From: Sinomonas cellulolyticus
GTDB lineage: Bacteria > Actinomycetota > Actinomycetes > Actinomycetales > Micrococcaceae
Assembly: GCF_014656475.1 (NCBI RefSeq)
Contig: NZ_BNCM01000010.1
Span: 62,001-126,000 of the forward strand
Length of the DNA stretch: 64,000 bases
Reading direction: 5' to 3'
The notes beneath the pieces are model-generated. The model did not search any database and was not told the DNA's origin. It saw only the letters and a program-made list of their open reading frames with translations. How positions within the stretch are numbered: the stretch's first letter is position 1; every line of letters starts with the position of its first letter. The translations under genes were made by a program, and so were the position numbers. Of the stretch, positions 45,667 to 54,354 are shown piece after piece.

Positions 45667-47694
45667 GTGCGCATCCTCCGCGTAGTCTCCGTGCTCCTCG
45701 CCTCGGCCCTCATGGGCGCCGGGCTCGCCTCCTGCGATGACGGCCGCCAGGCCGCCGCGAAGCAGGCCGCAACCCAGCTGGCCAGTGCGCTCGCAGCGCG
45801 CGACGTCGGCAAGGTTCCCCTGCAGGGCAAGGAGCCGTCCGCCGCGCAGACGCAGCTCGAGACCGCCCTCAAGGGCCTCGGGGACCTCAAGCCCGCCGTC
45901 ACCGCCGGCGAGCCGAAGGTCGACGGCGACAAGGCCGCCGTGCAGCTGGCCTACGACTGGAAGCCCGCCGGGCAGGACTGGACGTACACCACCACGGCAC
46001 AGCTGGTCCGCAGCGGCGATGCCTGGCTCACGCAATGGACGCCGGATCTCCTCGCGCCGCAGCTGTCCGACTCCGAAGTCCTGGCCCTGGCGACCCAGGC
46101 GCCGCCCCGCGCGGACATCCTCGGCGCGGGCGACGCGAAGCTCGTGACCGCCCGGCCTGTGCTGCATGTGGGGATCGACAAGGCGATCGTGGTGCCGGAC
46201 CTGCAGGCGGACTCGGCGGCGAAGCTCGCCGCGCTCGTCCAGGTGGACCCGGCCGCCTACGCCAAGCAGGTCACGGGTGCCGGTGAGAAGGCGTTCGTCG
46301 AGGCGATCACCCTGCGCGACGAGCCCGGCCGCACCCCCACCGATGACCAGATCGCGGCGATCCCCGGGGCCATCACCGTGAAGGACACGATGCCGCTCGC
46401 ACCGACGCGCACGTTCGCGCGCCCCGTCCTGGGCGTGGTGGGGCAGGCCACCGCAGAGCAGGTCCAGAACTCCGGCGGCACGGTCCAGGCCGGCGAGCTG
46501 GCCGGGGCGAGCGGGCTCCAGGCCCAGTACGACTCGCAGCTGCGCGGACAGGACGGCGTCACCGTCTACGCGGAGCCGGCGGACCTCACGCCGGAGAAGC
46601 TCAAGGCCAATCCCGGCGCCCGCCGCACCCTCTTCCACAAGGAGCCCACCCCCGGCACTCCTCTCAAGACGACCATCGACCCGCGCCTCCAGCAGGTCGC
46701 CGAGGACGAGCTCGCGGACATCAAGCCTGCCTCGGCGATCGTGGCGATCCGTCCCTCCGACGGCGCCGTGCTGGCCGCGGCATCCGGTCCCGGCAGCAAC
46801 GGCTACAACACGGCGATGCTGGGCCAGTACGCGCCGGGCTCCATCTTCAAGACGGTCGATTCCCTCGCGCTCCTGCGGCAGGGCGGCACCGCGGACACGC
46901 ACGTGGCGTGCACCGAGACCCTCACCGTGGACGGGCGCACGTTCAAGAACGCCGACGGCTACCCCGCCTCCTCGATCGGGGACATCACCCTCCGCGACGC
47001 CTACGCGCACTCGTGCAACACCGCATTCATCTCCCTGCGGGACAAGCTTTCCCAACCGCAGCTCGAATCCGCCGCGACGTCCCTCGGCGTTGCCGTCGAC
47101 GCCCCGCGCCTCGGCGCGCCGGCGTTCCTCGGCTCCGTGCCCGGCGACGCGACCGGCACGGAGCACGCCGCCTCGATGATCGGACAGGGCAAAGTGCTCT
47201 TCTCCCCGCTCGCCGCGGCGGTCATGGCCGGCTCCGTCGCGAAGGGTTCGCCGGTCTCGGCGCAGCTCGTGCTCAACGGACGCACGACGCCGGCCGGGTC
47301 GCCGGTCGCGTCCGGCTCGCCCTCCGCGGCGGGCACCGCCCCCGGGACCCCGGACGCCTCAGCCAGCCCGGCGCCGTCGTCCGTGCCGCCGACCACGTCG
47401 AGCAAGGCGCCGGCCGGCCCGCCGCTCAGCCAGCCGGAGGCCTCGGTGCTCCAGGACATGATGCGTGCGGTGGTGACCAGCGGCCACGCCGGCTTCCTGG
47501 CGGACGTTCCGGGCGCCCCGGTCGGCGCGAAGACGGGCACCGCGGAGTTCGGCTCGGACAACCCGCCCAAGACCCACGCGTGGATCATCGGCACGCACGG
47601 CGACCTGGCTGTGGCGGTCTTCGTCGAAGAGGGCGGGCTCGGCGCGACCGTGTCCGGGCCACTGCTGAAGAACTTCCTCGTCAAGGCGGGCTGA
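45667..47694 (+). CDS. Class B penicillin-binding lipoprotein (transpeptidase)
   Basis: This 675-residue protein is anchored outside the membrane by a lipobox (ALMGAGLASC, Cys at about residue 23). It has an NTF2-like N-terminal domain as in MecA-type PBPs (about 30-140), a dimerisation domain, and a transpeptidase domain. The serine motif is SIFK (in YAPGSIFKTVDSL), the second motif is SCN in YAHSCNTAF, and the third is KTGTAEF. A Pro/Ser/Ala-rich insertion precedes the third motif. It cross-links peptidoglycan and is a beta-lactam target. The MecA_N-type domain is widespread in actinobacterial PBPs and does not imply resistance. Confidence 0.93.
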   Translation: MRILRVVSVLLASALMGAGLASCDDGRQAAAKQAATQLASALAARDVGKVPLQGKEPSAAQTQLETALKGLGDLKPAVTAGEPKVDGDKAAVQLAYDWKPAGQDWTYTTTAQLVRSGDAWLTQWTPDLLAPQLSDSEVLALATQAPPRADILGAGDAKLVTARPVLHVGIDKAIVVPDLQADSAAKLAALVQVDPAAYAKQVTGAGEKAFVEAITLRDEPGRTPTDDQIAAIPGAITVKDTMPLAPTRTFARPVLGVVGQATAEQVQNSGGTVQAGELAGASGLQAQYDSQLRGQDGVTVYAEPADLTPEKLKANPGARRTLFHKEPTPGTPLKTTIDPRLQQVAEDELADIKPASAIVAIRPSDGAVLAAASGPGSNGYNTAMLGQYAPGSIFKTVDSLALLRQGGTADTHVACTETLTVDGRTFKNADGYPASSIGDITLRDAYAHSCNTAFISLRDKLSQPQLESAATSLGVAVDAPRLGAPAFLGSVPGDATGTEHAASMIGQGKVLFSPLAAAVMAGSVAKGSPVSAQLVLNGRTTPAGSPVASGSPSAAGTAPGTPDASASPAPSSVPPTTSSKAPAGPPLSQPEASVLQDMMRAVVTSGHAGFLADVPGAPVGAKTGTAEFGSDNPPKTHAWIIGTHGDLAVAVFVEEGGLGATVSGPLLKNFLVKAG

Positions 47695-47719
47695 GGCGAC
47701 ACTCGCCCCAAGCGGCGTA

Positions 47720-47735
47720 GGGCGTGTTGCTAAAC
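47720..47735 (+). repeat. Left terminal inverted repeat
   Basis: It is paired with 49484-49499 and abuts TA on its outer side. It begins 25 bases after the stop of the penicillin-binding protein gene. Confidence 0.75.
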
Positions 47736-47778
47736 CGCCTGAGCAGCTCGGGGGTGAGACGTGGATCGTCGCGCGGTA

Positions 47779-48178
47779 GTCGAAGCAACGGCGTGTCGGT
47801 TCCGGACGGGTGCTCCGGCGCTGTTCGGGAACTGGACACGATCCTAAGAACTTCAACCTATGGGCTAAGCAGGGCGGCTGGGCGCGGCCGCTGGAGCAGG
47901 TGCTGTCCCTCGCGCAGCAGGCTGGCGACTTAAACACGACGAAGAACCACCTGGTCTGCGACGGGAAAGGTCGCGCTCTGGCGTTCATCCTGACACCCGG
48001 GCAGGCGGCGGACACGAGCATGCTCGCCGCGACGCTGACTGAGATCCGCGTTTTAGGCGCGCAGGGGCGGCCAAGGTCCCGACCCGACCAGGTGCTCGCG
48101 GACAAGGGCCAGCAGCGCGAGCGCTACAAGGGACGCAACGTCATCGAACGGTGCTTCAACAAGCTCAAGCAGCGGCTC
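47779..48178 (+). pseudogene. IS5-family transposase remnant
   Basis: Recognisable pieces of an IS5-type transposase are fused after deletions. CRFRTGAP and LFGNW lie in one frame; NFNLWAKQGGWARPLEQVL and KNHLVCDGKGRALAFILTPG in another. VLADK is joined straight to ERYKGRNVIERCFNKLKQ. The first catalytic Asp region and the stretch between VLADK and ERYKG are missing. The C-terminus is replaced by the IS1595 remnant at about 48175-48180. Confidence 0.85.
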
Positions 48179-48860
48179 GCAGAAGAACGGCGTGTCCGCC
48201 CTCGGACTGCAGCGCGTCCTGGGGCTGAATTCCTATGAGACGGCATGGGCGTGGATGCACACGCTCCGCCGCGCCATGGTCCGCCCCGAGCGGGAACTGC
48301 TCTCCGGGCTTGTCGAGGTCGACGAGAGCTTCATCGGCGGCGTCCACCGCGGCCTCCCCGGCGTCGGCCCGGACAAGATCTCGGTCCTGATCGCCGCCGA
48401 ACACCTGGACCACAACCGGATCGGGCGGGTCCGCCTCGAGCCAGGACCAGCCGACCGCAGGCTCGCGCTAGTGAAGTTCGGCCAGCGCGTCGTCGAACCC
48501 GGCTCGACGATCCGGACGGACGGGGCGAGGCAACTGCGCCGCTTCGCGGACCTGGGCTACCAGCACGAGTACTTCACCCAGCTCGGCTCCGACATCCCGG
48601 CCCACGTGAACATGCCCGCAGTACACATGGCCGCCTCCCAGCTCAAGCGCTGGATCGACGGCACCCTGCACCAGGGCATCTCCCGGGAACAGCTGGCCTA
48701 CTACCTGGACGAGTTCACCTTCCGCTTCAACCGCCGCACCTCCACCAGCCGCGGCCTGCTCTTCTACCGGCTCCTCCAGCAGGCCACCAACACCGACCCC
48801 GCGCCACTCAAGGACCTCGTCATCCAAAATGATGCCGATCCGGTTGTACCCCGCGCGTGA
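48174..48860 (+). pseudogene. IS1595-family transposase, N-terminal part missing
   Basis: From QKNGVSALGLQRVLGL to the C-terminus the frame matches ISXO2-like transposases. It includes the DDE-domain start VEVDESFIGG, IRTDGARQL, and the ending AYYLDEFTFRFNRRTS. About 90 N-terminal residues (zinc ribbon/helix-turn-helix) are absent, and the frame begins inside the IS5 remnant. It could still be translated from GTG 48192 (222 residues) but is unlikely to be active. Confidence 0.85.
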
Positions 48861-48884
48861 ATGTCTCAGCCGGATCGCCGTGTG

Positions 48885-49271
48885 TCAGGTCGTCGAGAAT
48901 GCCTCGGGCATTTCAGCGAACCGCACTCGGAACGCGGACTCCAAGGCAGCATCCGAGGGGATGATGGCGTTGTACCTCGCGTCGGCTGACAGCTCGAGTT
49001 GCTCGGCCCGTTCGTCGTCGAGGGCGCCAGCATCGATCTCTGATCGAAGGTCTGCGATGATTCGAGCCACCGGCTCGAAGCCAAGCCAGGCGAAAGCGGA
49101 TTCAGCCGCCACCAACGACTCTGCGGACTGGCCCTCGACAGCATCCAGAACGCCTCCGCTCATCACCGACGAGTGAAATCCCAGCGCCGCGGCCAGCGCG
49201 ATGTCACCGGCGCGTTCATGCGTTAGGCCATGCGCGAGTGACCGATTCCAAATGCGATCTGCTTCATCCAT
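48885..49271 (-). CDS. Hypothetical protein, DUF4375/DMP19-like (cargo)
   Basis: The 128-residue product starts at ATG 49271 (MDEADRIWNRSLAHGLTHER) and ends FAEMPEAFSTT. The pattern FHSSVMSGGVLDAVE followed by AESAFAWLGFEPVARIIADL resembles DUF4375 (DMP19-like) proteins, which have a conserved N/S-GG near the start and a later helical pair. I hold this family assignment loosely. It is enclosed by the IS5-type inverted repeats on the strand opposite to the transposase remnants. The 200 bases upstream, up to the right repeat, hold no other gene. Confidence 0.6.
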   Translation of the reverse strand: MDEADRIWNRSLAHGLTHERAGDIALAAALGFHSSVMSGGVLDAVEGQSAESLVAAESAFAWLGFEPVARIIADLRSEIDAGALDDERAEQLELSADARYNAIIPSDAALESAFRVRFAEMPEAFSTT

Positions 49272-49483
49272 GGTCCGACTCTCGGTCGTACAGCCAAGGG
49301 GTGTCAACGCAGAAGGGCGAGTCGCGCCAGTCTTGGTGACTTCAGCTAAGCAGATACCTAATACACCTGAACAGTCTTCAAGAGCTCGCGACAGCAGTGG
49401 ACGGACACGTTCTCGCCTCAGCAACACTCTCAGGCACGCGCACGTCCTGAGTGCATCCAAGCACCCGCCGCCTCTCACGCACG

Positions 49484-49499
49484 GTATAGCAACACGGCC
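49484..49499 (-). repeat. Right terminal inverted repeat
   Basis: It is partner of 47720-47735. Its outer edge plus the TA supplies the TAG stop codon of the DUF3072 gene. Confidence 0.75.
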
Positions 49500-49744
49500 T
49501 AGGAGTCGGATCCCTCCGTCAGTCGGCCGCTCTTGCCCTGCAGCCTGTCGATGTGCCGCGATGCCTCCGCCTTCGTCAGGTCGGCAGGAAGTTCCTCCCC
49601 GGCCTCGCGGGCCAGGGTGTCCAGATAGCTCCGCTGCGCGGCAGTCATCGGCTCGTTCCCGGTCACCCAGTCGTCGGGGTCCCGGTCGAGCCCTCCCTGA
49701 GGTTCAGGTTCGGGGCTTCCGAGCATCGCGTCGTCGTCACTCAT
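49499..49744 (-). CDS. DUF3072 domain protein
   Basis: This 81-residue protein has an acidic start (MSDDDAMLGSPEPEPQGG) and the DUF3072 core DDWVTGNEPMTAAQRSYLDT, then LAREAGEELPADLTKAEASRHIDRLQ. DUF3072 is a short helical, SAP-like domain of unknown function common in actinobacteria and rhizobia. ATG 49744 is the only reasonable start. The stop codon lies on the TA duplication of the adjacent IS end, so the C-terminus may have been altered. Confidence 0.88.
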   Translation of the reverse strand: MSDDDAMLGSPEPEPQGGLDRDPDDWVTGNEPMTAAQRSYLDTLAREAGEELPADLTKAEASRHIDRLQGKSGRLTEGSDS

Positions 49745-49886
49745 AGCCACACCTGTGCCCCGGGACCTCGCGTCCAAACAGGCCGGGTGAAAGCAGCCTG
49801 CGTGGGTAGGAGCGCAGGGACACCGTCTGCCGCGAATTTGTCCATCGATTGGCGGTGAACTCCTGACGCGGGCAGTGCGGGCATGG

Positions 49887-49892
49887 TTGAGT
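49887..49892 (+). promoter_or_regulatory. Weak -10 box TTGAGT, leaderless spacing
   Basis: TTGAGT is followed by six bases and ATG 49899. The second base departs from TANNNT, so support is weaker than at other sites. Confidence 0.3.
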
Positions 49893-49898
49893 AGGGGG

Positions 49899-51125
49899 AT
49901 GAGCACGAGCACCGCCGGGACGAGCACCTCCGTCCGTGCTGCCGCGCTCGCGATCTTCTTCATCTTCGCCACGAACGGCTTCATCTTCGCCTCGTGGGCG
50001 GCGCGCATCCCGGCCGTCACGCAGACCCTCCGGCTCTCCACGGGGGACATGGGAGCGGTGCTCCTCGTGGGGGCGATCGGCTCGCTCGTCGCGCTGCCGC
50101 TCACGGGAGCCGTGGTCGACCGGATCGGCCTCACGGCCGCCGTGCGCCTGGGCGGCGCGTGCGCGGTCGCTGCCGGCGGCATCATCTCGGTGGGCCTGCT
50201 GCTCCGGTCGGTCTGGACGGTCGCGTCCGGCATGGTGGTCTTCGGCGCCGGGGTGGCCCTCTGGGACGTGGCGCAGAACATCGGGGGAGCGGATGTGGAG
50301 CACCGGCTCGGCCGCACCCTCATGCCCCAGTTCCACGCGGCGTTCAGCGGCGGCGCAGTGCTCGGAGCCCTCGTGGGCGCGGCCCTGAGTGCGGCCGGGA
50401 TTGACCTGCCTCTGCACCTCGTGGGGATTATCGTGGTGGTCGTGGCGATCATGGTGGTGGTTCCCCGGTACTTCCTGCCGCACGACGACGCGCACTCGCC
50501 CGACGCCGACGGCCCACCCGATGCGGCGGCCGAGCCGAAACCGGGCCCCCTCGAGGCCTGGCGGCACCCGCGCACGGTGCTCATCGGCGTCGTGGTCCTC
50601 GGGGCGACGCTGACCGAGGGTGCGGGCAACGACTGGATCTCCAAGGGCGTCGTGGACGGCCTCGGCTCGACTGAGGCGGCTGGCGCGGCCCTCTTCGCGG
50701 TGTTCGTGGGAGCCATGACGGTGGCCCGGTGGTTCGGCGGCCGGGTCATCGATCGGGTCGGCCGGGTGGCGGCCCTGCGCGCCAGCATGGTCTCGGCGGC
50801 CCTCGGCCTCAGCGTATATGCCTTGTCAGGCACTTATTGGCTCTCGGCGGTGGGGGCTGTCTTCTGGGGCCTCGGGGCGGCCCTGGCCTTCCCGATGGGC
50901 ATGTCCGCCGCGGCGGACGATCCCCGTAGGGCCGGGGCGCGAGTCGCCGTGGTCTCCACCATCGGATACATCGCCTTCCTCGCGGGCCCGCCGCTCCTCG
51001 GCTTCCTCGGAGACCACCTAGGCCTGCGGCACGCCCTCCTGGTGATTCTGGTGCCCATCCTCGTGGCCCTCGCCCTCGCAGGCGTCACCCGCAAGGAAGC
51101 CGTACCCGGCGAGGCGCGGGAGTAG
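49899..51125 (+). CDS. MFS transporter
   Basis: This 408-residue major facilitator has twelve spans. The first helix begins RAAALAIFFIFATNGFIFAS. Loop 2-3 carries the family signature as GAVVDRIGLTAAVRLGG, and the same loop is repeated in the second half as GGRVIDRVGRVAALRAS. The subfamily resembles the sugar/fucose-permease-like or inner-membrane YbjJ-type proteins (WAARIPAVTQTLRLSTGDMG). The central loop is acidic and Pro-rich. It is followed two bases later by the PAP2 gene, and the two may share a transcript. The substrate is unknown. Confidence 0.88.
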   Translation: MSTSTAGTSTSVRAAALAIFFIFATNGFIFASWAARIPAVTQTLRLSTGDMGAVLLVGAIGSLVALPLTGAVVDRIGLTAAVRLGGACAVAAGGIISVGLLLRSVWTVASGMVVFGAGVALWDVAQNIGGADVEHRLGRTLMPQFHAAFSGGAVLGALVGAALSAAGIDLPLHLVGIIVVVVAIMVVVPRYFLPHDDAHSPDADGPPDAAAEPKPGPLEAWRHPRTVLIGVVVLGATLTEGAGNDWISKGVVDGLGSTEAAGAALFAVFVGAMTVARWFGGRVIDRVGRVAALRASMVSAALGLSVYALSGTYWLSAVGAVFWGLGAALAFPMGMSAAADDPRRAGARVAVVSTIGYIAFLAGPPLLGFLGDHLGLRHALLVILVPILVALALAGVTRKEAVPGEARE

Positions 51126-51127
51126 CC

Positions 51128-52675
51128 GTGGCACTCACTGTCCGTTCCCGCATCGTCCGGAGGCTCACGCCCCCCGGCCTTCCCTTCCATGCCGTGCAGC
51201 GCATGGACGTCGCGCTCGTCGAGCGCGTGGCGCAGCTGCCCCGCGGAGCCTGGGACCCCAGCCTGTCCTGGCTCACGCGAGCGGCCACCCACTCGAAGCT
51301 CTGGATCGGCGTGGCCGGCGTGCTCGCGCTGAAGAAGGGGAACCCGCGCCGCGCGGCCGCCCACGGGCTCCTCGCCGTGGCACTGGCCTCCGCAGGGGTC
51401 AACCTCTTGGGCAAGCGCCTCCTCCCGCGCGCCCGCCCCCATCCCGAGAGCCTGCCGCTGCATCGGTTCCTCCACCCCCAGCCCACGAGTTCGTCCCTGC
51501 CGAGCGGCCACTCGGCGTCGGCCGCGGCGTTCGCCACCGGGGTGGGCCTTGTGAGCCCGGCTCTCGGCGTGGCGCTCGCGCCCGTGGCCGCCGCGGTTGC
51601 CTACTCGCGTGTCCACACCGGCGCCCACTGGCCAAGTGACGTCGTCCTCGGCTCCGCCTGCGGGGTGGGCGCCGCCCTCGCCACACGCTCCTGGTGGACC
51701 CGCGCCGAGCCGACACCGCCCCACACCACGACACCGGCTCCGGCACCGGCCCTTCCCGCCGGCGAGGGCCTGACGGTGCTCGTGAACCCCGCCAGCGGTC
51801 CGGGAAGCAGCGATCCTTCCGACGAGATCCGGGAATGGCTCCCCGGTGCGTCGATCCACGTGCTGCGGGAGGACGAGGATGCCAGCGAGGTCTCCCGCAG
51901 CCTCGCGACGAGCCCCGGTGTCCGAGCGCTCGGCGTGTGGGGAGGTGACGGCACGGTGGGTGCGGTCGCCGGAGCGTGCGCCGCAGAGGGCCTGCCCCTC
52001 GCGGTCCTGGCAGGCGGGACGTTCAACCACTTCGCCCGGGACGTCGACTCCCTCGACGCGGCCCGGGTGGCAGAGGCCGTGATGTCCGGACACGCCATAC
52101 GGTGCGACCTCGGCCGCGTCGAGCTGCAGCGGGGAAGCCCCGACTCGCCCGAGGAGAGCGACCTCGTCATGCTCAACACGGCGAGTGTGGGCCTCTACCC
52201 CAATCTGGTCCGACGCCGGGACCACATCATGCGCGACCTCCCGTGGCTGCCCAAGCGCGGCGCGGGCGCCCTCGCGGCTCTGCGGACGTTCGCACTCTCG
52301 AGCCCCACCACCGTTACCATCGACGGAACGCGCCGCAGGATCTGGACGCTCTTCGTGGGCCGCGGGCGCTACTGGCCCCGGGATCTCGCTCCGCTCGAGC
52401 GCCCCGTGGTGGACGACGGCGCGCTCGACCTCCGCGGAGTCAGCGCCCGGCCGCGCCTCGCACGCCTCAGGCTCCTGACCGCGCTCGCCACCGGAACGGT
52501 CGAACGCAGCCCCGTGGCCCGGGAATGGACTGCGCGCTCCGTGACGCTCGAGTCTTCCGGCGAGCCGCTCGTCCTGGCCGTGGACGGAGAGGTGATGACC
52601 GGCGTCGCGCGGGTGGAGCTCCGGGTGGAGCCGGGCGCGCTGACGGTCTACTCGCCGCAGGTGGCCAAGGGCTAG
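51128..52675 (+). CDS. Bifunctional PAP2 phosphatase / diacylglycerol kinase-like protein
   Basis: This 515-residue fusion has two parts. The N-terminal half is a PAP2 phosphatase with KRLLPRARP, the histidine motif SLPSGHSASA and SRVHTGAHWPSDVVLG. The second half, from about residue 215, is a lipid-kinase domain with LTVLVNPASGPGSS, the nucleotide loop GGDGTVGAVAG and GGTFNHFARD. Joining a phosphatidate-type phosphatase to a DAG kinase suggests turnover of a lipid phosphate such as undecaprenyl or glycerolipid. Such fusions are known in actinobacteria. The start is GTG 51128 behind GGGAG. Confidence 0.92.
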   Translation: MALTVRSRIVRRLTPPGLPFHAVQRMDVALVERVAQLPRGAWDPSLSWLTRAATHSKLWIGVAGVLALKKGNPRRAAAHGLLAVALASAGVNLLGKRLLPRARPHPESLPLHRFLHPQPTSSSLPSGHSASAAAFATGVGLVSPALGVALAPVAAAVAYSRVHTGAHWPSDVVLGSACGVGAALATRSWWTRAEPTPPHTTTPAPAPALPAGEGLTVLVNPASGPGSSDPSDEIREWLPGASIHVLREDEDASEVSRSLATSPGVRALGVWGGDGTVGAVAGACAAEGLPLAVLAGGTFNHFARDVDSLDAARVAEAVMSGHAIRCDLGRVELQRGSPDSPEESDLVMLNTASVGLYPNLVRRRDHIMRDLPWLPKRGAGALAALRTFALSSPTTVTIDGTRRRIWTLFVGRGRYWPRDLAPLERPVVDDGALDLRGVSARPRLARLRLLTALATGTVERSPVAREWTARSVTLESSGEPLVLAVDGEVMTGVARVELRVEPGALTVYSPQVAKG

Positions 52676-52703
52676 GGAGCCGGCGCCAGGGCTAGGGAGC
52701 CGG
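52668..52703. repeat. Tandem 16-base repeat across convergent stops
   Basis: AGGGCTAGGGAGCCGG occurs at 52668-52683 and again at 52688-52703, a 20-base period. One copy carries the TAG stop of the PAP2 gene and the other the minus-strand stop of the next gene. Confidence 0.7.
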
Positions 52704-53132
52704 GGCCGAGGCTGGGGCGGCCGGCGCACCGGGGGCCGGCGCCCCGGCAGAAGGCGGGGCCGAGGGGCTCTGGGAGGCACGGTTGCGGCCGCCGAAGCCG
52801 CCTCCGCCGCCACTGCCGGTGCCGTTCTGTGTCCCGACCTGGAACTGTCCCGTGCGTCCGGTCACCGCGGTGCGCGTGTCCACGGCCTTCTGCAGGGCCG
52901 CGCCGCCGAGGCCACCGGCGAGGACGAGGCACAGTGCCACGAGGACCTTCGTGAGCCGGCCGGCGCGCCAGCGGGCCGCCGGGATGAAGGGCTCGTCCTC
53001 GGGGGCCTCCGCCGTCTCTAGGTCCGGCGCCTGCGGGCCGTACGCGCCGTCCCCTCCGGGTTCGGTCACGAGGAAGGGCTCGGTGGGGGTGGCATCGCGG
53101 GCGGCGGGGCGGTTCATGGCGGCTCTATTCAT
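52692..53132 (-). CDS. Small single-span protein with Gly/Pro/Ala-rich tail
   Basis: The product is 146 residues from ATG 53132, which overlaps the permease stop by eight bases, or 141 from ATG 53117. It has a cytoplasmic acidic head (TEPGGDGAYGPQAPDLETAE). One membrane span (LTKVLVALCLVLAGGLGGAAL) follows. The outer tail is rich in Gly then Pro/Ala (GSGGGGGFGGRNRAS, then APAPGAPAAPASAPAP), much like the end of the adaptor protein in the same operon. No family was recognised. Its place as last gene of a MacAB-like export operon suggests an accessory subunit. Confidence 0.65.
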   Translation of the reverse strand: MNRAAMNRPAARDATPTEPFLVTEPGGDGAYGPQAPDLETAEAPEDEPFIPAARWRAGRLTKVLVALCLVLAGGLGGAALQKAVDTRTAVTGRTGQFQVGTQNGTGSGGGGGFGGRNRASQSPSAPPSAGAPAPGAPAAPASAPAP

Positions 53133-54354
53133 AGCGGAGGGCGTCGATGGGGCGGAGCTTGGCGGCCTTGTTCGCGGGATAGATGCCGAAGACGAGGCCG
53201 ATCCCGGCGGACACGGCCACGCTGAGCCACACCGTCCACCACTGGACCTCCGGCTGGATGCCGAAGACCTGGAACGCGGAGGCACCGAAGCCGATGAGGA
53301 TCCCGACGATGCCGCCGAGGACCGAGATGATGAGGGACTCGATCAGGAACTGCAGGACGATGTTCCCCCGCGTGGCTCCGATGGCCTTGCGGATGCCGAT
53401 CTCCCGGGTGCGCTCCGTGACGGTCACGAGCATGATGTTCATGACCCCGATGCCCCCCACGAGCAGGCTGATGCCAGCCACCGCGCTGAGCAGGATCGTG
53501 AGGGTCTGCGTCGTGGACGTCGCGGTCGAGAGCACCTGGGCCTGGTTGCGCACCTGGTAGTCGCGGTTGTCCGGCGTGACGCGGTGCCGGGCGTCGAGGA
53601 TCTGCTCGATCTCGTTCTGCGCCTGGGTCATGACGTCCGCGCTGCGGGCCTGGACGGCGATCGAGGACAGGCTCTGCGTGTACCCCGTGAAGGTCCCCTG
53701 GGCGGTGTCGATCGGCACCATCGCGACGTCGTCGGGATCGTTGAGCCCGCTCGTGCCCTTGGCGGCGAGCACGCCGACCACCGTGAAGTCCTGGCCGTTG
53801 AGGGAGACGGTCTGCCCCACGAGCGTCGACACGTCCTGTGCGAGGTCGGCCGCGACGCTGTTGCCGAGCACGACGGCGCGCTGGCCGGCGTCTCCGTCGT
53901 CGAGCACGCGCCCGGCCGCCGCCGAGAACGCGGTGATGCCGAAGTAGGAGGGTGCCGTCCCGAGCGTCGAGGCGATGGAGTGCGTCGACGAGCCGAGCGT
54001 CGCCGTCACCGACTGTGCCTGCAGCACGGGCGCCGTCGTGGCGATGTCCGGCGCGAGGACGGGATCGTCGAGGGCCTTCTGGTCGGCGACGGTGAGGAAC
54101 GTCGACTGGGTGCGGGCCGCCGTCGCGCTTCCGCCGGTGGTGCGGCCGCCGGTCGCGACCGCCCGGTTCACCGTGAGCACGTTCGTCCCCAGCCGCCCGA
54201 TCTGCGCCTTGATCATGTCCGAGGTGCCCGCACCCACCGCGAGGAGGGTGATGACGGCGCTGATGCCGATCACGATTCCCAGCGTCGTGAGCACCGAGCG
54301 CATCTTGTTCGCGGAGATCCCCGAGAGGGCGAACCGCACTGCCTCCGCGATCAT
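53125..54354 (-). CDS. ABC transporter permease, MacB-like
   Basis: This 409-residue permease has the MacB/FtsX layout. The first span lies near the N-terminus (MRSVLTTLGIVIGISAVITLLAVG), followed by a large outer MacB_PCD-type domain (about 45-265). Three C-terminal spans follow, starting LLVGGIGVMNIMLVTVTERT and the coupling segment REIGIRKAIGATRGNI. It overlaps the ATPase gene by four bases (ATGA) and pairs with it. Such systems move substrates from the outer side of the membrane by mechanotransmission. Confidence 0.93.
   Translation of the reverse strand: MIAEAVRFALSGISANKMRSVLTTLGIVIGISAVITLLAVGAGTSDMIKAQIGRLGTNVLTVNRAVATGGRTTGGSATAARTQSTFLTVADQKALDDPVLAPDIATTAPVLQAQSVTATLGSSTHSIASTLGTAPSYFGITAFSAAAGRVLDDGDAGQRAVVLGNSVAADLAQDVSTLVGQTVSLNGQDFTVVGVLAAKGTSGLNDPDDVAMVPIDTAQGTFTGYTQSLSSIAVQARSADVMTQAQNEIEQILDARHRVTPDNRDYQVRNQAQVLSTATSTTQTLTILLSAVAGISLLVGGIGVMNIMLVTVTERTREIGIRKAIGATRGNIVLQFLIESLIISVLGGIVGILIGFGASAFQVFGIQPEVQWWTVWLSVAVSAGIGLVFGIYPANKAAKLRPIDALRYE

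Larger units (their letters stand above)
47720..49499. mobile_element. Composite IS scar with IS5-type ends and TA target duplication
   Basis: GGGCGTGTTGCTAAAC (47720-47735) and the reverse complement of 49484-49499 (GGCCGTGTTGCTATAC) match at 14 of 16 bases as an inverted repeat. TA lies immediately outside both ends (47718-47719 and 49500-49501), the target duplication expected of IS5-group elements. Inside are an internally deleted IS5-family transposase, a 5'-truncated IS1595-family transposase and a minus-strand cargo gene. The unit is 1,780 bases and looks dead, since neither transposase is complete. Confidence 0.75.

Noticed and set aside
49499..50833. 444-codon minus-strand frame containing the DUF3072 protein
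   Set aside because: Only the last 81 codons match DUF3072; the rest is an antisense shadow of the MFS gene.
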